Below are positions 1 through 6,871 of a stretch of DNA of 10,270 bases, piece after piece (position 1 is the first letter of the stretch; each line of letters starts with the position of its first letter). The stretch covers positions 1 through 10,270 of the forward strand of contig PWUG01000073.1 of assembly GCA_003562605.1 (NCBI GenBank), written 5' to 3'. Below the pieces are notes generated by a model that saw only the letters and a program-made list of their open reading frames with translations, ran no database searches and was not told the DNA's origin. This stretch comes from Syntrophomonadaceae bacterium. GTDB lineage: Bacteria; Bacillota_D; Dethiobacteria; DTU022. The translations under genes and the position numbers were made by a program.

Positions 1-1565
1 ATGCTTTCACCCCTGGCGTTTAACATCGGCTTCGGCGGATCTGACTTCTGAGTTCTCAAGGATACAACGATCAGGGTAATAACACAAACAACAGCTGCCG
101 GAATAGCGGCAAAGAACAGGGCATCCCAGACACCCTCGTCTACCCAGTACCATATATCAAAATCAACCATGTACCAGTTGGCTTCGAGTGTAAAGGGTAA
201 GGCCCAGACGAAACCGATAGTCCAGGCCACAAGCCCGGCAAAGAAGGAGTAGACAGCGCCTTTTAGATTAGCCTTTTTCCAAAACAAACCGGCAACATAA
301 GCCGGCACTACCGTCGGCAAACCAACAGCACCGGCAAATACAATCAATTTATAGAGGGATGGAAATACAATGGCTATAATCATGCAGATTATAGCGGTTA
401 TCGGTATGAAAACACGCACCGCCTTTAGGGTATCCACGCTGGTTGCATTCGGCCTGAAATAGCGGTAGACATTGTGACCGAGGAGAGTGGCATTAATTAA
501 TGTTGAATCCCCGGCGGTTGAAAGAATCGCTCCGGCAATCACCACAATGAAAAACACGCCAAACCAGTCGGGCATAAAGTTTTGCGCAGCCCAGAGTAAA
601 ACCTGCTCATTGTCTGCGGGGGTAGCTATCCTGAAGCCGTGGGTAAAAACAGCGATACCAATCATTACAGGGATTAAAGCGATGACCAGGTAAAGCACAC
701 CTGCGGTTAGGAAGCCGCCTGAAGCTGTTCGGGCGGTTCTGGCAGCAAGAGCACGCTGCATCAGGATGGCGCAGCTCAGGTCTCCCAGACCGACGCCCAA
801 CCAGGCTGCAAGATAGGAAATAAATCCGAATAAACCAACATAGTAAAGAAAACCGCGGGCATCGGGAATCGGTAGCATTGCAAAGGGCGGCAAATTATCC
901 CAGACCCTGGCATTGCTGACGAAATATTCCCAACCTCCGATTCCCCTGATTACTGCCGGAAATAGAATCACCAGGGCAACAATAATCAGGACTGTATTCA
1001 TGGTATCGAGCCTCGATAAAGCTTTCAATCCTCCACTATAAGTAATAAAAATAATCACACCTGTCCCGATAATTACAGATACAGCAAAACTGAAACCGGT
1101 GGTAACCTGGACCAGCACCCCGGCAGCGACCATCTGGCCGGCCAGCCAGGACATGGTTCCGATAATCTGGATAATCATGAATAAAACACTCATCTGCTTA
1201 CCGTAACGGTTTTCGTAAAAATCAACAACCGAGGTATAACCGGCCTGCCGCAGACGGTAAACAAAGAAGACTCCGGCTAAAACAAGGGTCAGGGCAGGCG
1301 CCCAGGGGTCATAGATTGTTCCCTGGAAACCAAACATATAGGCGTACCCTGCAGCACCAAGAATCGCCCCGGCACAAAGCCAGGTCGCAGCAGTAGATCC
1401 AACCAGGTAGACGAAAGAAATATCTCTTCCTCCTAGCACGTGGTCATCACATTCTTTAATCCCGCGCGAGAAATAAAGCCCGATTAAGATTACCAATACT
1501 ATGTAAGCCGCCAGGCCCAGATAAATCCAGTTCGCAATATTACCAAACATCGCTTCTGATTCCAC
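1..1565 (-). CDS. Sodium:solute symporter (SSS family), C-terminal end cut by the window
   Basis: This is a Na+-coupled uptake permease of the SSS family (PutP/vSGLT type) in the cytoplasmic membrane. I translated 521 codons by hand; the frame stays open to the window edge, so only a few tail residues should be missing (family members are usually about 480-550 residues). Hydrophobic segments alternate with short loops along the whole length. Family signatures include YSGGLKALSRLDTMNT near residues 176-191 and GAILSTAGDSTLINATLLG near 345-363; the Ser349-Thr350 pair matches the Na+-coordinating Ser/Thr of SSS proteins. The start is a GTG at 1565, chosen because a perfect AGGAGG lies 7 nt upstream. 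A sigma-54 promoter lies about 45 nt upstream of the start, and a terminator separates it from the lipoprotein gene behind it. The substrate cannot be read from sequence; a polyamine, an amino acid or a related organic cation is a context guess only. Confidence 0.9.
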   Translation of the reverse strand, partial: MESEAMFGNIANWIYLGLAAYIVLVILIGLYFSRGIKECDDHVLGGRDISFVYLVGSTAATWLCAGAILGAAGYAYMFGFQGTIYDPWAPALTLVLAGVFFVYRLRQAGYTSVVDFYENRYGKQMSVLFMIIQIIGTMSWLAGQMVAAGVLVQVTTGFSFAVSVIIGTGVIIFITYSGGLKALSRLDTMNTVLIIVALVILFPAVIRGIGGWEYFVSNARVWDNLPPFAMLPIPDARGFLYYVGLFGFISYLAAWLGVGLGDLSCAILMQRALAARTARTASGGFLTAGVLYLVIALIPVMIGIAVFTHGFRIATPADNEQVLLWAAQNFMPDWFGVFFIVVIAGAILSTAGDSTLINATLLGHNVYRYFRPNATSVDTLKAVRVFIPITAIICMIIAIVFPSLYKLIVFAGAVGLPTVVPAYVAGLFWKKANLKGAVYSFFAGLVAWTIGFVWALPFTLEANWYMVDFDIWYWVDEGVWDALFFAAIPAAVVCVITLIVVSLRTQKSDPPKPMLNARGES

Positions 1566-1572
1566 AAAAATA

Positions 1573-1578
1573 CCTCCT
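1573..1578 (-). promoter_or_regulatory. Ribosome binding site fixing the GTG start of the symporter
   Basis: AGGAGG on the minus strand, 7 nt from the GTG at 1565. The next in-frame ATG (codon 6) has no comparable site at proper spacing, so GTG is preferred. Confidence 0.85.
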
Positions 1579-1620
1579 CTATTACTTATTAATATATTGC
1601 TGCCAATTATTATTATATTA

Positions 1621-1637
1621 AGCAACTTTTATGCCAA
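1621..1637 (-). promoter_or_regulatory. Sigma-54 (-24/-12) promoter of the symporter
   Basis: The minus strand reads TTGGCATAAAAGTTGCT. It has GG at 1635/1634 and GC at 1623/1622, the 12-nt step required between -24 and -12, and it closely follows the consensus TGGCAC-N5-TTGCW. Transcription would begin near 1610, giving a leader of about 45 nt. The promoter lies inside a 25-nt block (1619-1643) that is identical to 2530-2554, which holds the lipoprotein promoter. A sigma-54 promoter needs an AAA+ activator, and one is encoded at 4974-6785. Confidence 0.87.
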
Positions 1638-1650
1638 CATTTAGTGTCTA

Positions 1651-1700
1651 ATTCTTATTTGCAAGAAAGATGCCCTGTTTTATCTGAACAAGAAACAGCG
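1651..1700. promoter_or_regulatory. Copy A of a 50-bp element, candidate enhancer (UAS) for a sigma-54 activator
   Basis: Aligned without gaps to 2741-2790, 38 of 50 positions match. Two inverted repeats are nested inside: TTCTT-N6-AAGAA (1652-1667) and CTGTTT-N12-AAACAG (1675-1698), with centres 27 bp apart. The element lies about 41 to 90 bp upstream of the predicted start of the symporter transcript. Tandem palindromes next to a sigma-54 promoter fit binding by dimers of a Fis-type HTH activator. Binding itself is an inference. Confidence 0.6.
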
Positions 1701-1731
1701 TTTTATCGATGCAGGGGATCAGGTATAGCAA

Positions 1732-1758
1732 AACGGAGGGCTTAAATCGCCCTCCGTT
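1732..1758 (-). terminator. Intrinsic terminator after the lipoprotein gene
   Basis: A perfect 10-bp GC-rich stem (AACGGAGGGC with GCCCTCCGTT) and a 7-nt loop start 30 nt beyond the lipoprotein stop codon. On the minus strand the stem runs into a short T stretch (GTTTTGCTAT). It lies between two genes on the same strand and, with the separate promoters, shows that lipoprotein and symporter are independent transcription units. Confidence 0.75.
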
Positions 1759-1788
1759 CAGGTAATTCATCAGTAATTAATCGCTTTT

Positions 1789-2394
1789 TTATTCCATAAT
1801 TTCCGGGAAATCTTCCAGCTGTGGTACCGGGTAGTCAATACCCAGAAGGAAAGAAATTTCCCCGGCAGAGTTGAAGATCGGGGCGAAGCCGGATTTCTGC
1901 AAACCATAGCCGTAGTCATCCATCCAGGTTAGTTTGGAAACTGTCGGTTGGCCGGTTTCAAAAGCTTCTACTGTCCAGGGTTCTTTTGGGTATTCATAGC
2001 CGTAGGGGTCCATATCCTCCGGTTCCGCCCCATCAACAATGATCAGGTTATTGTCGCCGCCATCATCGATGAAGCTGTAGAGGTAGGTTGCCCCAACTTC
2101 ATATACCCATTCATTAAATATTGCATATAGCTCATCATGTTCCGGGTTCTGCCTGTTGCCGGCAGCAACGACAGCGTCATGCAGGTCACCGTAATAACCG
2201 TCTTCTGCATTTAACCTTTCACCCAACTCAGTAATTATGGCCAGAATTTCTGCCATTGCCTCGTTGTTTTCGGGAAAATCAGTGATGTCTACATCGGGGT
2301 CTTCAACATCGGGCGTTTCATCTACTGCCTGACCGCAGCCTAATGCCAGGCTCAACACGAAAATAAAAACCAGAAACAATAAAACTTTTTTCAT
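1789..2394 (-). CDS. Exported lipoprotein with a Cache-like sensor domain
   Basis: A 201-residue protein with a Lys-rich start, a hydrophobic segment (residues 4-18) and a lipobox-like LALGC, predicting lipid attachment at Cys20. The lipobox has Leu at -2 and Ala at -3, a permuted but plausible form. An acidic linker follows (about 24-45), then a helix-rich part (45-80). From about 103 to 190 the protein resembles the ligand-binding half of extracellular Cache domains: TYLYSFIDDGGDNN, then DGAEPEDMDPYG, then KSGFAPIFNSAGEISFLLGID. No transmembrane or signalling domain follows, so it would be a free membrane-anchored binding module rather than a chemoreceptor. It has its own sigma-54 promoter and terminator. 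The ATG at 2394 has a modest GGGGG ribosome binding site 8 nt upstream. Function is unknown; ligand capture for the neighbouring symporter or sensing is conceivable. The Cache assignment is by eye and needs a profile search. Confidence 0.82.
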   Translation of the reverse strand: MKKVLLFLVFIFVLSLALGCGQAVDETPDVEDPDVDITDFPENNEAMAEILAIITELGERLNAEDGYYGDLHDAVVAAGNRQNPEHDELYAIFNEWVYEVGATYLYSFIDDGGDNNLIIVDGAEPEDMDPYGYEYPKEPWTVEAFETGQPTVSKLTWMDDYGYGLQKSGFAPIFNSAGEISFLLGIDYPVPQLEDFPEIME

Positions 2395-2531
2395 TATAAC
2401 ATCCCCCTTTATTATAAAATCTGAACGGTCATCACACTGAACAAATACTGATCAAAAAAGTTTAAGTAAATTATTCCTATGCGTAGAACCCCTCCCTTTA
2501 AATAAGATCATACAACATAAATTATATAATA

Positions 2532-2548
2532 AGCAACTTTTATGCCAA
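2532..2548 (-). promoter_or_regulatory. Sigma-54 (-24/-12) promoter of the lipoprotein gene
   Basis: The minus strand reads TTGGCATAAAAGTTGCT, exactly as at the symporter promoter, with GG at 2546/2545 and GC at 2534/2533. The identical block extends over 25 nt (2530-2554). Transcription is predicted to start near 2521. The 50-bp element at 2741-2790 lies 220-269 bp upstream of that start, a usual distance for a sigma-54 enhancer. Confidence 0.87.
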
Positions 2549-2584
2549 CATTTATTCTGCCTTAGTTTTTGAAGAGAGCACATC

Positions 2585-2601
2585 CTGGCATAATTATTGC
2601 T
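2585..2601 (+). promoter_or_regulatory. Sigma-54 (-24/-12) promoter of the dehydrogenase gene
   Basis: The plus strand reads CTGGCATAATTATTGCT, with GG at 2587/2588 and GC at 2599/2600 in the required spacing. The five-base spacer differs from that of the other two promoters, so this is an independent instance and not part of the same duplication. The predicted start is near 2612. The full 50-bp element would then lie downstream, at about +129 to +178, inside the leader. Confidence 0.85.
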
Positions 2602-2648
2602 TATATTAGGTTTATATATTGATAAAGAGCAAAGGAGCTCCTTAGATT

Positions 2649-2664
2649 ATGTTGTTTGCAAGAA
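2649..2664. promoter_or_regulatory. Partial third copy of the activator-type palindrome
   Basis: Thirteen of 16 positions match the first palindrome of copy A (1652-1667), including the run TTTGCAAGAAAG, which is identical at 2655-2666 and 1658-1669. Only the right half is well preserved. It may be a weaker site for the same protein, or a chance match in AT-rich DNA. Confidence 0.35.
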
Positions 2665-2740
2665 AGCATCAATTTACGTAAGATTGTGGTTATGGTTCTT
2701 GTCCATACTAAATCTAATTATTGAGAAACAACAAAGCATA

Positions 2741-2790
2741 ATTCTTAATTATAAGAAAGATGCCTGGTTCGACCTGAATTAAGAACAGCG
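2741..2790. promoter_or_regulatory. Copy B of the 50-bp element, candidate enhancer shared by two divergent promoters
   Basis: This is the same element as 1651-1700 in the same orientation. Its first palindrome is better than in copy A: TTCTTAATTATAAGAA (2742-2757), with 6-bp arms. In the second, the innermost pair is C2770-G2783 where copy A has T1680-A1693, a change that preserves the symmetry. That argues for selection on the inverted repeat rather than leftover duplication. It ends 13 bp before the ribosome binding site of the dehydrogenase gene, so an effect at RNA level cannot be excluded. Confidence 0.58.
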
Positions 2791-2814
2791 GAAAATTAGT
2801 AATGGAGGGATACA

Positions 2815-3999
2815 ATGAAGTTAGCCATATTAGGCCTGGGCGGCGTTGGCAGGGTTATTGCCAAATCAGCAAACCAAACTGGAAAATTTGAAAAGGTCGT
2901 TTGTGCAGATCTTGATCAGAAGATAGTTGACAGCGCACTAAAAGATATAAGCAATGATAATTTTAGCGGTCAAATGATTGATGCTTCCAACTTTGAAGAG
3001 GTTAAAAAACTTGCAACTGAAGTCGATGTCCTTATAAACGCAACCATTCCCCGTTTTAACCTGGTCGTCATGGAAGCATGCCTGGCAGGAAATTGCCACT
3101 ACATGGACCTGGCCTGCGAGACCCTGCTGAAAATACCGGGGAAAATAGATATATCCGAACAGTTGGATATGGACTCGAAGTTTAAAGAGTCCGGTTTGCT
3201 GGCCCTCTGTGGTATCGGCATTGATCCGGGCTGCAGCAACATTTTCGCCCGCTACCTTTCCGATCGTATGGATAAAGTTGAAGATATACTGGTCAGAGAT
3301 GCCGATGTTTCTTATGTCGAAGGCTATAAGATGGCCCTTTACTTTTCTCCTGACACCTTTATTGATGAGTGCGTATCTGAAGCGCCTCTCTTCTTTGAAA
3401 ATGGGTCCTTTTTAACCAAGAAGTCTCTTCAGGTTATTGGAGAGTTTGCTTTCCCCGAGCCGGTCGGCACAGTAAAAGTCTACGGGGTTTCACATGAGGA
3501 AGTCTGGACCCTGCCCCGCTATATCGATAAAGAAGGCCTTATGAACTGCAACTTCGGCTACGGACTCGCCGATGAGCTGGTGACGATGATGGATGTATTA
3601 AGAACTATTGGTCTGGATAGTGATCAGCCAATTTTAGTTAACGGAACAGAGATTGTTCCGCGCGATGTGGTTACCGCACTGCTGCCTCGCCCGGCCGACC
3701 TGGCAGGCAAGGTTAAAGGCAATGTTTGTGTCGGCACCCTCGTCCGCGGTTACAAAGAAGGTAAAAAGGTGACAAAATTTATGTATAATACGGTAAATCA
3801 TGAAGAAGCCTACCGCCGCATGCAGGAACAGGGCACATCCTTCCAAACCGGTATCCCTGCTGCCCTGGCCGCTGATCTTCTGGCTGAAGGGGTAATTAAA
3901 ACCAGGGGTGCAGTACCTCCTGAAGCGCTTGATCCGGAACCTTTTATTGACAGGCTGCCTGATTACGGCATGAAGGTTTGCATCGAAGATCGATCTTGA
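2815..3999 (+). CDS. Saccharopine-dehydrogenase-family NAD(P)-dependent oxidoreductase
   Basis: A 394-residue soluble enzyme of the saccharopine dehydrogenase-like fold. The N-terminal Rossmann segment has GLGGVG at residues 7-12 and an acidic residue at the end of strand two (ADLD, Asp32), which suggests NAD(H) rather than NADP(H). The family signature GIGIDPGCSN is at 133-142, and the closing GAVPPEALDPEPFIDRL (365-381) is typical of the C-terminal part. The family includes lysine 6-dehydrogenase, carboxynorspermidine dehydrogenase and homospermidine synthase. Length fits lysine dehydrogenase or carboxynorspermidine dehydrogenase (roughly 380-410) better than homospermidine synthase (near 480). 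The substrate is not resolved. The ATG at 2815 has GGAGGG 5 nt upstream. It is a single-gene unit with a sigma-54 promoter and a strong terminator, convergent with the aminopropyltransferase gene. The polyamine neighbours suggest an amine- or imine-linked substrate. Confidence 0.85.
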   Translation: MKLAILGLGGVGRVIAKSANQTGKFEKVVCADLDQKIVDSALKDISNDNFSGQMIDASNFEEVKKLATEVDVLINATIPRFNLVVMEACLAGNCHYMDLACETLLKIPGKIDISEQLDMDSKFKESGLLALCGIGIDPGCSNIFARYLSDRMDKVEDILVRDADVSYVEGYKMALYFSPDTFIDECVSEAPLFFENGSFLTKKSLQVIGEFAFPEPVGTVKVYGVSHEEVWTLPRYIDKEGLMNCNFGYGLADELVTMMDVLRTIGLDSDQPILVNGTEIVPRDVVTALLPRPADLAGKVKGNVCVGTLVRGYKEGKKVTKFMYNTVNHEEAYRRMQEQGTSFQTGIPAALAADLLAEGVIKTRGAVPPEALDPEPFIDRLPDYGMKVCIEDRS

Positions 4000-4020
4000 A
4001 ACTTTATGAACATCTACCTC

Positions 4021-4057
4021 GTGGACACTTTGCAACAAAGTGTCCACTGATTTTTTT
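4021..4057 (+). terminator. Strong intrinsic terminator of the dehydrogenase gene
   Basis: A perfect 11-bp stem (GTGGACACTTT with AAAGTGTCCAC), a GCAAC loop, three bases, then seven Ts at 4051-4057. It begins 22 nt after the stop codon. The opposite orientation lacks a T run, so it serves mainly the plus strand, although the hairpin also lies 16 nt beyond the stop of the convergent aminopropyltransferase gene. Confidence 0.92.
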
Positions 4058-4062
4058 CTCAG

Positions 4063-4971
4063 TTAAAAAGAGACCGGTTTGCCGTCCTCGATGATCGTCT
4101 GATCATCATGCAGCGCTTTACGGATATCCTTCGGTATGCAGAACATCCCTTCATGGGTTTCCCCGTCATAAAACCTGAGTTGTCCTTCCATTGCCTTCAA
4201 TTTGCTGTCTACTGCTTCTCGCTTAAGATAAGGCAGGTTATTGTCTTCACAGGCAATTATATAACCCCAGGAGCAGTCAAATGAAGGTATGAAGGTGTGG
4301 TATGAACGAACGGTGCCAAAACAAAGCTCAAGGGTGTTTCTGATTGCTGCGTGTATGCTCAGGTAGTCAAGGCTGAAGCCTCCGGACTGCACGGCAAGGA
4401 TACCGCCGGGTTTTAGCTTGGTTTTAGCAATATCGTAGAATTCACGTGTAAAAAGCAGTTTTGATGGCCCTTCTTCGGCCGGTTCTGTAAGATCGCTGTA
4501 AATTATATCAAACTTATGATCGCTTTCCTCAAGGTACCTACGGGCATCCATATGAAGGAGTTCGACGCGGCTGTCATCAAAGCTGCCCTGGTGCCATTCA
4601 GGAAGATGTTCTTTGCACATTTCCACTACCTTGCTGTCGATATCGACCATGACCACCTGCTCTACTCTGTTATAGCGGCATATCTCCCGTAAAACCGCCC
4701 CTTCCCCGCCACCCATAACCAAAATCTGCCTCGGATCGGCATGCATAACTGCGGCCGGGTGGACCAGTGCTTCGTGGTAAATATGTTCATCAAACTCGGC
4801 AGACTGGGTTTTACCGTCTAAAATCAACAGCCTGCCGTAAGTAAATGTGTCGACTATATCAACCTTTTGAAAAGGAGTTTCTCCACTGAAAAGATACTTT
4901 TTTATTGCATAAAGATAGCCGTGATAATCGCTCGAATATTCAATATACCAGTTCCACTCTGCCAGGGTCAC
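4063..4971 (-). CDS. speE: Aminopropyltransferase (spermidine synthase family, thermospermine-synthase-like motifs)
   Basis: This cytoplasmic enzyme should transfer an aminopropyl group from decarboxylated S-adenosylmethionine to a polyamine. The 302 residues cover the full family length: N-terminal beta domain with LDGKTQ (51-56), then DEHIYHE (61-67), glycine loop GGGEG (87-91), DID (110-112), DA (142-143), and the catalytic-site stretch YSDLTEP (158-164). Classical spermidine synthases usually have GGGDGG and a DSSDP-like motif; GGGEG with DLxxP is closer to thermospermine synthase (ACL5) and related enzymes, so the product may not be spermidine. It starts at a GTG only 2 nt after the stop of the upstream sigma-54 activator gene, so the two are co-transcribed and probably translationally coupled. 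No S-adenosylmethionine decarboxylase is present here. Family assignment is secure, exact specificity is not. Confidence 0.88.
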   Translation of the reverse strand: MTLAEWNWYIEYSSDYHGYLYAIKKYLFSGETPFQKVDIVDTFTYGRLLILDGKTQSAEFDEHIYHEALVHPAAVMHADPRQILVMGGGEGAVLREICRYNRVEQVVMVDIDSKVVEMCKEHLPEWHQGSFDDSRVELLHMDARRYLEESDHKFDIIYSDLTEPAEEGPSKLLFTREFYDIAKTKLKPGGILAVQSGGFSLDYLSIHAAIRNTLELCFGTVRSYHTFIPSFDCSWGYIIACEDNNLPYLKREAVDSKLKAMEGQLRFYDGETHEGMFCIPKDIRKALHDDQTIIEDGKPVSF

Positions 4972-4973
4972 GT

Positions 4974-6785
4974 TTATTCCTCCTTTAGCCTGCCGGACAG
5001 GCCAAGTTCAGCCAGCTTTCGGTAAAGAGTTGCCCGGCTGATTTCCAGCTTCTTTGCTATTGCGTTTTTGCCTTCATAAGTATTGCCGAAACGTTCAATG
5101 TATTCCTGTAAAATCCGGCGCTCATATTCCCTGACCCTGTCCTTGAGGGGAGAATCTACAGCTGCGAAATCCGGGGACTGTGATTCCCTAACCCGCGGAG
5201 GCAGACTGCTCAAAGTTACTGTTTCACCGGCAGCCATATTAACCGCATATTCCACTGCATTTTCCAACTCCCGGACATTTCCCGGCCAGTGGTAACCGAG
5301 CAGGCATTCCATGGCATCCGGTTCAATGGAGCGAATCTCTTTCTTCAACATCGGTGCATACTTTTCAAGACAACGTTCAACGAGGGCCGGGATATCTTCC
5401 CTTCTCTCTTTCAGGGGAGGAATATGCAGGGGTATAACACTTAAACGAAAATATAGATCCTTGCGAAAATTGCCTTCCTGCATCATCGATTCGAGATCCC
5501 GGTTGGATGCAGCAATAATTCTTACATCAACAGGGATCTTTTTTGACCCCCCAACCCTTTCCACTTCTCTGTCCTGTAGGACATGCAGCAGTTTTACCTG
5601 CAAATGCAGGGGCATTTCCCCAATTTCATCGAGGAAAAAAGTACCTCCGTCAGCCAGCTCAAATTTACCTACCTTACCTTCTTTCCTGGCACCTGTAAAG
5701 GCGCCTCCTTCATAACCGAAGAGTTCACTTTCCAGAAGCGCTTCAGGAATGGCGCCACAATTAACACTGATAAAAGGCCCGTCATCGCGCATACTGGCTT
5801 TATGAATAGCCCGTGCAAAAATTTCTTTGCCTGTGCCGCTTTCACCGGTGATTAGTACTGTAGAATTACCCCCGGCAACCCGAAAGGCCTGCTCTTTAAC
5901 CTGCCTGATAACATTACACTCCCCGATAATATCGTCAAAAGTGTAATCCATGGGAGTTGAACTTAAATCGTAAATCAGCCGTCGCGCTTCTGAAATATCA
6001 CGAAACGATATGACAGCTCCATCCGGTTGTTCCTTTCCGGGGATAGGGCGTACAGATACGATAAAATGCATACTATGCCGGCCTTTGGTTTGATAAAACT
6101 CTTCTTTTTCAGTATATTCCCGGCCGGTTTTAAGTACTTCAAAAGCAGGGGCATTATCCCAGAAATCTGCCAGGTTTTTACCCAAAATAGCAGAACGGTC
6201 ACAGTTCAACAACTTAGCAGCCGTGGTGTTACAATGTGTAACAAGGCCCTGGGCATTGATAGCCAGGGCTCCCTCATGGATCGTTTCCAAAATGGTTGAT
6301 AGTTCTCCAGATAAAAGTGTCAACCTTTCCATCGTTTTGCTTTCGGAAACTTTAGCAGCAAGAAGATCCGCCATATGATCCAGGAAGAGCAAGGCAGCTT
6401 CTGTATTACTCATCAGTTGCTTTTTCTGCTCGACAGTAAAAGCTACCAGGCCAATAACGCCAATTACCCGGCCTTCCAGTTTAATCGGGCTGCAGATTTC
6501 ACCTAACTCCGGTGTAGTTCCCTCCAATGAAGAGGGATCGTAATCAGGATCGCTGGGCGGGTCCTTCACTACCTGGGGGTTGCCTGTCCGCAGGGTACGG
6601 GCATACAAAAAATCACTATCAACCTGGCCCAATTCCTCTTTTTGCCCAATCTTATCTTCATAGATACCGGTTCCGGCCACTACAGTAAGCTGGTCGTCTA
6701 CAATTTCCACTTCAATGGAAAGTGCCGCTGAAATTGCTTTGGCCACATCCTGGGCAGTTGGTTGGATACTCATTAAGCCAGACAT
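4974..6785 (-). CDS. Sigma-54-dependent activator with GAF-like, PAS, AAA+ and Fis-type HTH domains
   Basis: This 603-residue enhancer-binding protein should open promoters bound by sigma-54 RNA polymerase. The N-terminal part (about 10-148) resembles small-ligand sensors of the GAF/sugar-diacid-recognition kind, with [19 protein letters not shown] (29-47) and [13 protein letters not shown] (104-116). A PAS domain follows (about 155-268), then the AAA+ core (285-510): Walker A GESGTGKE (314-321), the sigma-54 contact loop GAFTGA (361-366), Walker [12 protein letters not shown] (380-390), [11 protein letters not shown] with the arginine fingers (440-450), and [11 protein letters not shown] (500-510). 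The C-terminal Fis-type helix-turn-helix is near 570-595. There is no receiver domain, so control is probably by a small molecule sensed by the N-terminal modules. The ATG at 6785 has GAGGAGA 5 nt upstream. Its likely targets are the three sigma-54 promoters in this window. The inducer is unknown; a polyamine or amino acid would suit the context. Confidence 0.93.
   Translation of the reverse strand: MSGLMSIQPTAQDVAKAISAALSIEVEIVDDQLTVVAGTGIYEDKIGQKEELGQVDSDFLYARTLRTGNPQVVKDPPSDPDYDPSSLEGTTPELGEICSPIKLEGRVIGVIGLVAFTVEQKKQLMSNTEAALLFLDHMADLLAAKVSESKTMERLTLLSGELSTILETIHEGALAINAQGLVTHCNTTAAKLLNCDRSAILGKNLADFWDNAPAFEVLKTGREYTEKEEFYQTKGRHSMHFIVSVRPIPGKEQPDGAVISFRDISEARRLIYDLSSTPMDYTFDDIIGECNVIRQVKEQAFRVAGGNSTVLITGESGTGKEIFARAIHKASMRDDGPFISVNCGAIPEALLESELFGYEGGAFTGARKEGKVGKFELADGGTFFLDEIGEMPLHLQVKLLHVLQDREVERVGGSKKIPVDVRIIAASNRDLESMMQEGNFRKDLYFRLSVIPLHIPPLKERREDIPALVERCLEKYAPMLKKEIRSIEPDAMECLLGYHWPGNVRELENAVEYAVNMAAGETVTLSSLPPRVRESQSPDFAAVDSPLKDRVREYERRILQEYIERFGNTYEGKNAIAKKLEISRATLYRKLAELGLSGRLKEE
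4979..4984 (-). promoter_or_regulatory. Ribosome binding site fixing the GTG start of speE
   Basis: AGGAGG lies 7 nt from the GTG at 4971 and inside the last codons of the upstream activator gene. This decides the start and couples the two genes. Confidence 0.85.
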
Positions 6786-6871
6786 TTTCGTCTCCTCGGT
6801 GCCTATTTATAAACATAAGCTCATGTTGAAATCGGAAGCGATATGCAGCATCATATTGATAATTCTTTATT

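Larger units (their letters stand above)
2395..2814. other. 420-bp divergent control region between the lipoprotein and dehydrogenase genes
   Basis: This AT-rich region has no convincing gene. It carries two back-to-back sigma-54 promoters, minus strand at 2532-2548 and plus strand at 2585-2601, with only 36 bp between them. Their predicted leaders are long: about 127 nt for the lipoprotein and about 203 nt for the dehydrogenase. The plus leader contains copy B of the 50-bp element and a partial third copy at 2649-2664. It can also pair TTATG-TTGTTT (2647-2657) with AAACAA (2726-2731) and CATAA (2737-2741) around a 5-nt bulge. The lipoprotein leader holds two CTGAAC hexamers (2421-2426 and 2437-2442), a word also present in copy A at 1684-1689. 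Confidence 0.7.

Noticed and set aside
487..693. Open frame on the plus strand within the symporter gene
   Set aside because: It lies opposite well-conserved SSS transmembrane segments, has no family resemblance and no ribosome binding site.
1590..1612. TTGGCAGCAATAT on the minus strand as another sigma-54 promoter
   Set aside because: There is a -24-like TTGGCA, but no GC at the required distance. The perfect match at 1621-1637 is better.
2597..2782. 61-codon frame in the leader of the dehydrogenase gene
   Set aside because: It would start on a TTG within the -12 element of the sigma-54 promoter, has no ribosome binding site, and overlaps the 50-bp element. Not a likely leader peptide.
3634..4047. 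137-codon minus-strand frame opposite the dehydrogenase gene
   Set aside because: It is a shadow of the conserved C-terminal part of the dehydrogenase and runs through its terminator hairpin. No recognisable product.
5311..5855. Plus-strand frames opposite the AAA+ core
   Set aside because: They are antisense to strictly conserved motifs (Walker A/B, GAFTGA), which explains the open frames.
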